Positions 56,252 through 64,000 of a stretch of DNA of 64,000 nt are shown here, one piece after another. The DNA lies in NCBI GenBank assembly GCA_934454655.1, contig CAKSFK010000006.1, positions 1 through 64,000 of the forward strand, read 5' to 3'. Every line of letters starts with the position of its first letter. The stretch's first letter is position 1. This DNA is from an uncultured Eubacteriales bacterium (GTDB lineage Bacteria > Bacillota > Clostridia > Oscillospirales > Acutalibacteraceae). Both the position numbers and the translations under genes were made by a program. The notes under the pieces are model-generated. The model was not told the DNA's origin, searched no databases, and saw only the letters and a list, made by a program, of their open reading frames with translations.

Positions 56252-58455
56252 CCCTGCCTTCCCCAAATAAACTGTTCTGCCCCAACCGTTCCGTAATCGG
56301 TAGAAACCGAAGTCTTGTTATAGTTAACAACTATATAACAACCGTTTTCAAAAATTGTTCTCGAAACGCCGTCGGCTAAAATATCATTCGATTGTATTTT
56401 ACTGTTTGCAACGGCGTTTAAAAATTCCGCTGATTTACCGATTGTTTCCCTGATCAGCACCTTGTTATCCGAATAGAGCATTTGGGAGTATTTATATTCG
56501 TTATGTTCGGTACATTCGGAGCTGTATTCGGAAATTAACGAATACTGTAATGCTACCCCTGTTTCAAGACATTTGAGAACATCCGCAGCAGGCGTCGGAG
56601 ATGTGTTAAGATCCGTACCGCTCATTGCGGTGACACCTTTGAAGACTATGGAATAAAACGGAATATCACAATCAAAGGCATTATATCCGTCCGACCAAAG
56701 CGGTATTTGGGTTACCAAATCGCTGTCAGCCGCAGCATAAGCATTTGCACTGTCAGTCTTGACTGAGATTTTATTTTTTGTTACAGTTTCAAGCAAAACG
56801 GAAACCTGCTTTTCAATACCGCCGCGCGCATATGTTTCGGTGTCTGAATAGTCGGAATATGCCATATATCCGAGCGTCGGCAGTCCTATTCCGCTGTAAG
56901 CATTGCTCTTAATCAATTTACTTACCGCGTCATCCAATAAATTGCGCTTTAAAAGATAGGAAATTTTCCCATCCGAATAACTGCCTACAAAAGGTGAAAT
57001 TTCATACTGATGCGCCATTATTCCAACTACATTTTTGGCAGCCGACCCAACCGTACCGAAACCCGACGAGCCTTTTGAAAATCGGATTATATCATAATCG
57101 ATATAAGAACTGATATTGTTTTCTTTCCATCGGTCAGAAAGATTTTTCATTTCCGACTTATTTCCTACCTTTGAAGAAAACTTAAAGCCCGACGCTACCT
57201 TGCTTATGGATGAAAGTCCCTCGCCGAAACCCGCAAGTGTAACCGATATTTTGCTTTCCCTGTTTATTTCTGAAATTTCGGATACAATTTTTTCGGCGTC
57301 ACTGATAGTAGTTAATGGATATTCGCCTGTATACGGTATTCCGAGAAAACTTTTGGATACCGAAATTCCGCCCACCATTCTTACCGAGGTTAATACATCG
57401 TCGGATTGTTTTTTCCCTATTAAAGAGCGGTAGTATTTTGCCATACCGGAATAATTTGCGTTTTCTCCGTTAAGCGGATGGAACAGAACGCTGAATTTTG
57501 CGCCCGATGCAATCGAATCCGCAAGCTTCAAACGCTTATAGGTTGCCGAACGGTCACCGTCGGTTTCTATATTATCGTAGCCGCGTATATAAAATTTGGA
57601 ACAGACCGATGAATAGCCTACATCTGCATCTCCTGCCTGAGCTGAAATAAACGCCTGCTCCGCTCCGGAGGTTATTACGGCAAATATTGCGTTTTCTTTG
57701 TACTTTGCGCCGTAAACCGGGAGCTTGATACCGTATTTTTCCGTGATTTCGTTTTTTCTTTCTCTTGCATAGTCCGTTCCGTAAACCTCACCGGAAAAGC
57801 TTCTCACACCTTCGACACGCTCATCCGTATACATAAGTGCGCCGCTCCCGGAAGGAACAAACAGATATGAATTTTCGGCGCCGTTCTTTGCCGAACACAT
57901 AAACGGCATCAAAGACACGGAGTAAAGCGTATTCTTTCCCTCGCCTATTTTGCTCGGATCAACCGAAACCTCAAGTCCGTCACTTGTAAGACTGTATGTA
58001 ACGGGAACACTTATTTCAAATTCATCAAAGAAATATGTCACCGTAATCCCGTTATCCGCTTTTTCCGCATTTGTTTTACCTGTATCGATAGCGGATGTTG
58101 ACGCATATGCCGCATTGAGCATTTCGGAGTCCGAAGTCATATACTCAATCATTATGGGGGAACCCATTGTCACCTTTGCCCGACCCGTGAAATCATCGGA
58201 ACGGTATATCTCCTCCGGAACCGAAGACCAAAGCTTATTACCGACTTTATCAAGCAATAATACGCAATTTTTTTCATTATCCCAACTGAGAGAATAGCTG
58301 TCATTTTCAGCCAACTGCGTTGATGATATTTGATTAAACCTTTCCGGAAGATTGTATGAGGCTTGTTTAACTGTTTTTTTGCCGCAACCGCAGCAACCTA
58401 TTAACAGAATTGAAAAAGCAGATAATGCCGCTGTAATTCTTTTTATATAACCCAT
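56248..58455 (-). CDS. DUF5696-type lipoprotein
   Basis: About 735 residues, exported and lipid-anchored (lipobox LIGC, Cys21). The body resembles DUF5696 proteins: an N-terminal beta-rich domain (SYSLSWDNEKNCVLLLDKVGN, VSVDPSKIGEG) and a C-terminal part with barrel-like character (ISVTLAGFGEGLSS, SSYIDYDII, SKLIKSNAYSGIGLP, IPFYSIVFKGVTAMSG). The family has no established function; a glycosidase-like fold is my guess from the pattern of strands and acidic residues. It is sandwiched between two sugar importers and overlaps the upstream gene stop. Start ATG 58455 has GAGGTG 9 bases upstream; the frame opens at GTG 58467. Confidence 0.75.
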   Translation of the reverse strand: MGYIKRITAALSAFSILLIGCCGCGKKTVKQASYNLPERFNQISSTQLAENDSYSLSWDNEKNCVLLLDKVGNKLWSSVPEEIYRSDDFTGRAKVTMGSPIMIEYMTSDSEMLNAAYASTSAIDTGKTNAEKADNGITVTYFFDEFEISVPVTYSLTSDGLEVSVDPSKIGEGKNTLYSVSLMPFMCSAKNGAENSYLFVPSGSGALMYTDERVEGVRSFSGEVYGTDYARERKNEITEKYGIKLPVYGAKYKENAIFAVITSGAEQAFISAQAGDADVGYSSVCSKFYIRGYDNIETDGDRSATYKRLKLADSIASGAKFSVLFHPLNGENANYSGMAKYYRSLIGKKQSDDVLTSVRMVGGISVSKSFLGIPYTGEYPLTTISDAEKIVSEISEINRESKISVTLAGFGEGLSSISKVASGFKFSSKVGNKSEMKNLSDRWKENNISSYIDYDIIRFSKGSSGFGTVGSAAKNVVGIMAHQYEISPFVGSYSDGKISYLLKRNLLDDAVSKLIKSNAYSGIGLPTLGYMAYSDYSDTETYARGGIEKQVSVLLETVTKNKISVKTDSANAYAAADSDLVTQIPLWSDGYNAFDCDIPFYSIVFKGVTAMSGTDLNTSPTPAADVLKCLETGVALQYSLISEYSSECTEHNEYKYSQMLYSDNKVLIRETIGKSAEFLNAVANSKIQSNDILADGVSRTIFENGCYIVVNYNKTSVSTDYGTVGAEQFIWGRQG

Positions 58456-58463
58456 ATTAAGCA

Positions 58464-60608
58464 TCACCTCGTTACCAATTCTTTTACTACCGTTGTGACA
58501 AACGACATTGCCTCTTGCCCCAATATAAATATCATAAACACGATAAATACAACAAGCGTCATACCGAGTACGGTCACAATACCGCTGCCGGCAAACTCGA
58601 AAAAGTTGTATTCATGTATTTTCATTGTTGCAATACATATCATCAGCAGAGTATATCCCGTAAACAATATGCTTATAATGCTTAAGACGGTTTGTTGCTC
58701 AGGCAGGAGTATATTTGAAAGCGCACAGAGTAAAATATTCATAGCAATAAGCGGAGTCACGCAGTATCCGTTTGCTATATAAATGTCCTTCAGCGTTCCT
58801 TTGCCGTTCATAAGGGAACAAACAAGCCACCCTACAAACACCCACAGCAGTATAAGCCCTGCCGAGCTTAAAAGCGTCAGCCCCGAATTATATTCTTTTG
58901 CGCGAAATATGTGAAACGCAAATCCGTTATACATATTTTTCATTACCGAAGATACATAATACAAAATAAGCAATACCGTTGAAACGGTTGCCGAACCGCC
59001 GTTATAATAACGAATCTGATCAAATGTATCAAAAGGATGAACAACAGCGGCAAAAATATTTTTAACCGCTTTCGGAAGCTTGAATTTACTTTTATTTAAT
59101 ACTTTTGACAATAGGAAAATTGCAACAAAAAGTATTATTACAGATGGGAATATCCAAAAGAAATTATTAGATATAAACTCGCCGCGTATTTTACTTTGCG
59201 CTTTGGCATAAAGGTTTTGGCTGTAACCCAATTTTGCATATTCACGAGCAGCCTTGTAATCGCCCCGGCTGTATTCATACTTTGAAAGTCCCGCATATGC
59301 CAACTGGTTTGCGCGGTCACAGGACAGTACAGATTTCCATAGTCCGGCAGCCTCGGAATAATTACCGTTTAAAGTAAGCTCCTCGGCAGAAAAAACTTTA
59401 TTTCCGTATTCGTTTTTTTCAAAAACGGTTATACTCTTGTTCTGCGCGTCCGCAACATAAACCTTATCCCCGTACACGGCAATAGCCGTAGGGTCGGAAA
59501 AAACACCGGCGGCATTTCCCTTGCCGTACCCTCCGCCGAATACAGTTACATAGTTACACTCGGCGTCATAAACAAATATCTTGCCGTAATTGGCATCCAA
59601 CGCATAAATAAATCCTGCGCTGTCAACCGCAATACCAACAAAATCGGTTTCGGTATTCCCTACCGTATGCGTGGTATCGTTTTCACCGCGGTAATATCCC
59701 TCATCCTGGAACTTATATGTATTTGAGGCCTTATGTACGCCGTTAACCGATGCATATAATACATTGGTTCCTCCGGGATTAAGCTTTCTTATCTGCCCTA
59801 AGCTGTTGTTATATCCGTTGACCTCAACCAATCTTGTAACTGTATATACAAAGTCATTTTTAACAACAAAATCATTAAACTGATACGGCAGCTTTCTGAG
59901 GCTTGCGCTTTGCTTTTCCGTACTGCCGAACAGCTTATTTTTAATTTTGCCCAAAGCGTTTGCAACACTACCGTTTGTAGTGTTAGCTCCGTAAAACGAA
60001 CAGAATTCAAGCTCCGGTGTAAAAAGAAGCGCGCCGTAATAACAGCCTTCGCTCAAAACATATACATAGCCTTTACTGTCGGTCAGTACCCCGGTCGGTT
60101 TAAACTGAAAGTCTTTCGGGAGCAGATCCGATTCCGGTTTTGATATTCTGCTTAAGCCAACACCGTTTTTATCGCATATTTCCACGCTTGAGTTTCCGGT
60201 ATCGGCAATGTAAATCTTATTATCGACCGTATAAATACCTTGAGGCGAATTAAGCGCGACGCTTTCTGCGCCGAAAATAATTTCCTTTATCGACTGCCTG
60301 TAATTAAGACTTTCATCCAGCACAACAACCTGATCGTTATCTTTATCGACAATATATACCGTACCGTCCGCCGAAACATCTATATCCGCTAAAGAGGCAA
60401 ACGATCCGATATTAAGCGAACTGCCGTAAAGTGCGGTTTTGTATGTAAACATTTCCCTTGACTCAACAGCTTTTTTTGAGTCGTTATACTTCCAATAGGT
60501 ATAGGAAAGACCGGTATTGTTGTCAGCCGATACGGCAAATGCTGCCGAAAACACACCGACAAGAGTTAATGCCAATGTAATAATTTTTTTCGGTATCTGC
60601 CTTTTCAT
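58464..60608 (-). CDS. Beta-propeller (NHL-like)/TPR/Yip1-domain membrane protein
   Basis: A 714-residue protein. Signal peptide at 1-28, then five or more NHL-type propeller blades outside the membrane (LADIDVSADGTVYIVDKDND, SPQGIYTVDNKIYIADTGNS, GIAVDSAGFIYALDANYG, DPTAIAVYGDKVYVADAQN). A TPR-like pair follows (about 425-490), then a membrane helix (FFWIFPSVIILFVAIFLL) and a Yip1-like domain with about five helices (about 545-714). The architecture suggests a sensor, scaffold or assembly factor linked to glycan uptake; no enzymatic residues are visible. It lies between the first permease pair and the DUF5696 gene. Confidence 0.75.
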   Translation of the reverse strand: MKRQIPKKIITLALTLVGVFSAAFAVSADNNTGLSYTYWKYNDSKKAVESREMFTYKTALYGSSLNIGSFASLADIDVSADGTVYIVDKDNDQVVVLDESLNYRQSIKEIIFGAESVALNSPQGIYTVDNKIYIADTGNSSVEICDKNGVGLSRISKPESDLLPKDFQFKPTGVLTDSKGYVYVLSEGCYYGALLFTPELEFCSFYGANTTNGSVANALGKIKNKLFGSTEKQSASLRKLPYQFNDFVVKNDFVYTVTRLVEVNGYNNSLGQIRKLNPGGTNVLYASVNGVHKASNTYKFQDEGYYRGENDTTHTVGNTETDFVGIAVDSAGFIYALDANYGKIFVYDAECNYVTVFGGGYGKGNAAGVFSDPTAIAVYGDKVYVADAQNKSITVFEKNEYGNKVFSAEELTLNGNYSEAAGLWKSVLSCDRANQLAYAGLSKYEYSRGDYKAAREYAKLGYSQNLYAKAQSKIRGEFISNNFFWIFPSVIILFVAIFLLSKVLNKSKFKLPKAVKNIFAAVVHPFDTFDQIRYYNGGSATVSTVLLILYYVSSVMKNMYNGFAFHIFRAKEYNSGLTLLSSAGLILLWVFVGWLVCSLMNGKGTLKDIYIANGYCVTPLIAMNILLCALSNILLPEQQTVLSIISILFTGYTLLMICIATMKIHEYNFFEFAGSGIVTVLGMTLVVFIVFMIFILGQEAMSFVTTVVKELVTR

Positions 60609-60623
60609 ATAACCGTCCCTCCT

Positions 60624-61481
60624 TTATTTAATACCTGAAGCACTCATCGTTTCAGTTATGCTGCTTTGTGAAATTAAAAACACAAAAATTGGCGGTATCA
60701 TCATAATAACCGTTATTGCCATAGCGGAACCGGATCTCGCTATTCCTCCGGCAGAAATCGAAGCTGCCGCAGAAGTAAGGGTTTTAAGCTGCTCGCTGAA
60801 AATTGTTCCCGCAGAATTTAGCGACCACAAATCTCTGAATGCGAAAAGCCCCAATGTAAGCCATGCCGGTTTCACAAGCGGAACCGCAATTTGAAAAAAT
60901 GTGCGGAAATAACCCGCTCCGTCGATTGACGCCGCCTCTATCATAGCGTCAGGCACGCTTTTATCCATATATTGTTTCATAAGAAATACGCCCATTGTTC
61001 CGGCACAATAAGGTATAATATATACCCAATATGTATCCAACATTCCGAGCTTTGCCTCAATTAAATAGCGCGGAACCGCCAATGTAACAGTGCTGTAAAG
61101 CAATGCCCATTGAACCAGTGTAAATATTGTGTTTTTAAACTTCAAATCTATTTTTGAAAGTACAAAAGCCGCGCCTGTGGAAATAATTATCGAAAGTACA
61201 GTTCCGGCAACCGTTATAAAAATACTGTTGAATATATACCTTGAAAGCGGAACATCCAAGTTTTGTAATAATGTTGATAAATTGAAAAAGTTATTAAGCG
61301 TCGGTCTTACAACATAAAATCTCGGCGGGAAAATCAGCAATTCGTCAAGCGGTTTCAGCGATGTAATAATGCAATAAATCATCGGCAAAACGGAAAATGC
61401 GCCGAAAAGTATCAATACAATAAAGCTTACTGTGTTTCCTCCGGCAGAGCGAGAAAAACGGCTGTTTTTAAATATTTTCAT
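60624..61481 (-). CDS. Carbohydrate ABC transporter permease (MalG type)
   Basis: Membrane permease of 285 residues with six helices, conserved N-terminal FGAFSVLPMIYCIITSLKPLDEL-type start and the EAA loop IEAASIDGAGYFRTFFQIAVP (about 185). It follows the MalF-type partner by 7 bases. Part of importer 1, with the binding protein at the right edge. Confidence 0.93.
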   Translation of the reverse strand: MKIFKNSRFSRSAGGNTVSFIVLILFGAFSVLPMIYCIITSLKPLDELLIFPPRFYVVRPTLNNFFNLSTLLQNLDVPLSRYIFNSIFITVAGTVLSIIISTGAAFVLSKIDLKFKNTIFTLVQWALLYSTVTLAVPRYLIEAKLGMLDTYWVYIIPYCAGTMGVFLMKQYMDKSVPDAMIEAASIDGAGYFRTFFQIAVPLVKPAWLTLGLFAFRDLWSLNSAGTIFSEQLKTLTSAAASISAGGIARSGSAMAITVIMMIPPIFVFLISQSSITETMSASGIK

Positions 61482-61488
61482 AAATTCC

Positions 61489-62391
61489 TCACTTCCCGGA
61501 CATATTGATAAACTTCTGCATTAGGTTTTTTGTTGCCAACATAAGAACGAAAAGCATTACGGAAAGCGCTGCGGCATAACCGAATTCGTGCCTTGTATTT
61601 CCCACATCGTTTATAAGCGTCACCAAGGTTTCAACCGAATAATTAACGCTTGGGAAACCCGCAAGAGCCATAGGAACGGCGCTGATTGAAAATGCCGACT
61701 GAATTTGCATAACGCAGCCAAACAGTAATATCTCCTTCATTGCCGGTACAGTTATATACCACATCTCATGCCAACGGGTCTTAACTCCGTCTATCGCCGC
61801 AGCCTCATATAGCTCACGGTCAACATTTTGCAGACCTGCAATATTAGAGAGAAAAGCAATACCGAAGCTTAACCACAACTGAACAACAGCTACAATAACA
61901 AATGTGTACTTGACATTCTGAAACCACTGTATCGGTTCGGTTGAAAGTCCTAAAAACATTAAAAGACTGTTTGCGTAACCGTAGCTGTCGCCGCTGAAAA
62001 ACACCTGCCATATGTAATATGCATTTCCGCTTAAAGCCGGAGCATAAAACAGGAACGAAAGGAATGTTCTTGCGCCCTTTCCGAAATCGTTTATCATCCA
62101 TGCTAAAATGAATGAGAGAATAAAGCTTACAGGACCGACTAAAATTGAGAATAACACCGTGTTTTTAAGTGCTGAGGGAAAAACATCGTCCCCGGCAAAC
62201 ATTTGCAGATAATTACTAAATCCTATAAATTTAGGAGCGGACACCGTATCGTAGAAGAAGAAACTCAGCACAACAGAACTTAATATAGGCAAAATCGTAA
62301 AGACAAAAAAGAGAATTAAAAACGGCGCTATAAGGCAGTATACCGGTATTCTGCGGTACATCTTCGAATTTTTAATTTTTAATTTATTCAA
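61489..62391 (-). CDS. Carbohydrate ABC transporter permease (MalF type)
   Basis: Membrane permease of 300 residues, six predicted helices, EAA loop YEAAAIDGVKTRWHEMWYITVP (about 195). Starts at TTG 62391 with GGGAGG about 8 bases upstream, 15 bases after the binding-protein stop. Importer 1 of the array; like importer 2 it has no ATPase gene, so a shared MsmX/MsmK-type ATPase is expected elsewhere. Confidence 0.93.
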   Translation of the reverse strand: MNKLKIKNSKMYRRIPVYCLIAPFLILFFVFTILPILSSVVLSFFFYDTVSAPKFIGFSNYLQMFAGDDVFPSALKNTVLFSILVGPVSFILSFILAWMINDFGKGARTFLSFLFYAPALSGNAYYIWQVFFSGDSYGYANSLLMFLGLSTEPIQWFQNVKYTFVIVAVVQLWLSFGIAFLSNIAGLQNVDRELYEAAAIDGVKTRWHEMWYITVPAMKEILLFGCVMQIQSAFSISAVPMALAGFPSVNYSVETLVTLINDVGNTRHEFGYAAALSVMLFVLMLATKNLMQKFINMSGK

Positions 62392-62406
62392 CCGATATTC
62401 CTCCCT

Positions 62407-64000
62407 TTATTTATCCAAATTGTACTGTGAACGCTTACGGGTTATTTCCGCCTTCGCAATATCGCTCCATTTTAAAAGAGTGTCTCTTGCGTCCTGACCG
62501 TTTGAAACTACATTCCAATATGCCTGAGTTATTACTCTCGGAACATAATATCCGCCCGGTATTTCCGGAATATCGTTTATTTTATTCCATTGTTCCATTA
62601 TTTCGGATTTTGAATTTCCATCCCACGACATTCTCTGCAACGCCTCAACATTTGCCGTTGCAATACGTCCGGATACACCCAAAATAGTTTCAACATTTTC
62701 GGAATATGTATACTGCGTATCGGCGGAAGTCCACCACTTTAAAAGTTTCCAAACTTTTTCTTTGTTACTGCTGTTTTCCAAAATTGAGCAACCGGTTCCG
62801 GTCGATGTCTGTGTATTGTTTACCGTTCCGTCAGCCTGCACCGCCCCGGGAATTTGGCACATATCCCACTTGCCGTCTATTTCGGGTGCCGCAACCTTTA
62901 ATGTGATATACATTGTATAGTTTGTTACAATAACGGGCATTAAACCAACCCTGAAACGATTATAATAATCGGCTGTTACCGGCAGCTTATAATCCGTGAA
63001 GAATCCGCACCACTCGGCAAAGGTCTTTATAGATGTTTCATCATCAAGATTGGTACTCTTCTTGTCAGCCGTGTAAAGTGAACCGCCGTTTTGCATTAAA
63101 AGTGTTGCGAACATATTTATATCGTTGCTGCCGATTCCTGCCTGAAGATTATTTCTTTGAAGCAGTGCAAGCGTTGTCAGGAATTCATCCCAAGTTTTAG
63201 GAATTTCACATCCTAATTCTTCAAGAATGTCCTTCCTGTAAAACATCATAGAAAAGCTTTGCGTATCGGGCAATGCATAATATCCGCCTTGATATTCGTA
63301 AGGCTCGCAGGCCGTATTCATAAAGCGTTCCTTAACATCAGAAAAATCTTCAAATTTTGAAAGATCGCACAGCGCCCCACGCATAGCAAGATTGATAGGC
63401 TCACTTCTGGCAAGATTTAATACACAATCAGGTCCTCTGCCCGAGAGTAAAGCTTGAATAACCGAAGCATCTGTCAGCTTGACACTTACAGGTATACCGG
63501 TCTTAACCGTGAAATCGGTGTTTATAAGATTTTCTATTATCTGAGCCTGATCTCTGCCGGTGTTTATCCACAGTTTCAGTTCTTCGCTATCGGTTTTATT
63601 TTCATATGAGTAATCAGAAGAAAATGACGCCAAAAATTTTCTTACTCCGAAGAATGCCTTTGAAAAAATTCCGGCGGAATTTACGGGCTTTTTACTGCTC
63701 GGAGAATAAAGCGCAATGTAATCAATATCAAGCGGCATATTCATCATTTCATAAAGACCGGAGCTCAAACTGCAGTACTGTGTATAATAGCTGTTCTTGT
63801 ATTCGTGCGCCATATAGGGATTATCAAGCATCGTTTTTATAACAACCGCCAACGAGCGTATTGTAGAAACATTTGACTGTCCCTTGCCGGAAATACTTTC
63901 AATATTGTCTTCCACCGTAGTAAGACCCTCATATATGTTCTCAAGCTGTTCGTTAAATTGCGGTATCTGCTCGAAAAGGTTATAGCTACGTGCATTGTCA
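62407..64000 (-). CDS. Large extracellular sugar-binding protein (5' end outside window)
   Basis: The frame is open through the right edge, so the start lies beyond 64,000; a GTG at 63915 is internal. The C-terminal 350 residues are a family 1-type solute-binding domain (LWINTGRDQAQIIENLINTDF, RKDILEELGCEIPKTWDEFLTTL, KLLKWWTSADTQYTYSENVE). Before it is a mainly helical stretch (about 170 visible residues, coiled-coil-like) that ordinary binding proteins lack. Some large Firmicutes binding proteins have such extensions ahead of the binding domain. It serves importer 1. Confidence 0.88.
   Translation of the reverse strand, partial: DNARSYNLFEQIPQFNEQLENIYEGLTTVEDNIESISGKGQSNVSTIRSLAVVIKTMLDNPYMAHEYKNSYYTQYCSLSSGLYEMMNMPLDIDYIALYSPSSKKPVNSAGIFSKAFFGVRKFLASFSSDYSYENKTDSEELKLWINTGRDQAQIIENLINTDFTVKTGIPVSVKLTDASVIQALLSGRGPDCVLNLARSEPINLAMRGALCDLSKFEDFSDVKERFMNTACEPYEYQGGYYALPDTQSFSMMFYRKDILEELGCEIPKTWDEFLTTLALLQRNNLQAGIGSNDINMFATLLMQNGGSLYTADKKSTNLDDETSIKTFAEWCGFFTDYKLPVTADYYNRFRVGLMPVIVTNYTMYITLKVAAPEIDGKWDMCQIPGAVQADGTVNNTQTSTGTGCSILENSSNKEKVWKLLKWWTSADTQYTYSENVETILGVSGRIATANVEALQRMSWDGNSKSEIMEQWNKINDIPEIPGGYYVPRVITQAYWNVVSNGQDARDTLLKWSDIAKAEITRKRSQYNLDK

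Overview
The window looks like chromosome from an anaerobic, spore-forming member of the Clostridia, probably an Oscillospirales/Ruminococcaceae-type gut or rumen bacterium. The evidence is a complete spoIIAA-spoIIAB-sigF sporulation operon, two [FeFe]-hydrogenase proteins including a PAS-containing sensory one, addAB, HPr with a conserved Ser46, and dockerin modules on secreted proteins. No rRNA, tRNA or CRISPR array was recognised.

Region 1 (about 1-25,000) is mostly conserved core. On the minus strand lie the spoIIA operon, folC, a five-gene hydrogenase/signalling operon (APH-like kinase, [2Fe-2S] protein, HydS, SpoIIE-type phosphatase, group-B-like [FeFe] hydrogenase) behind a clear sigma-A-type promoter, and addBA. 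On the plus strand follows the translation/secretion cluster ylxM-ffh-rpsP-khpA-rimM-trmD, then an HPr gene. A minus-strand operon (PTS_EIIC_2-type membrane protein, nth, pdxY) and a plus-strand group (D-lactate dehydrogenase, histidine phosphatase, ruvX) complete it.

Region 2 (about 24,450-25,665) is a scar. It holds a decayed GGDEF/EAL gene with an internal deletion, a 5'-truncated IS256-type element with one recognisable end, and a promoter-plus-hairpins stretch inside that element.

Region 3 (25,652 to the right edge) is a 38 kb array of 19 genes, all on the minus strand and nearly gap-free, devoted to glycan capture, import and breakdown. In transcription order: a solute-binding protein (cut by the window edge), two permeases, a beta-propeller/Yip1 membrane protein, a DUF5696-type lipoprotein, two more permeases, a second binding lipoprotein, and three giant secreted proteins built from shared CBM-like and InlB-type modules. 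Two of the giants carry dockerins and one has a C-terminal membrane anchor. Then come a lipoprotein glycosidase, a related cytoplasmic glycosidase, a GH2 beta-galactosidase, a GH78-like protein, a ROK kinase, a SIS-domain isomerase, an SGNH hydrolase and a GH106-like protein. The predicted flow is surface binding and cleavage, ABC import powered by an ATPase encoded elsewhere, then cytoplasmic removal of galactosyl and rhamnosyl-type sugars and phosphorylation. No regulator, cohesin or transporter ATPase is present. By eye the array is more AT-rich than region 1, so it looks accessory. The best candidates for undescribed biology are this surface machine, the paired transporters bracketing the propeller/Yip1 and DUF5696 proteins, and the kinase-phosphatase-sensory hydrogenase operon.
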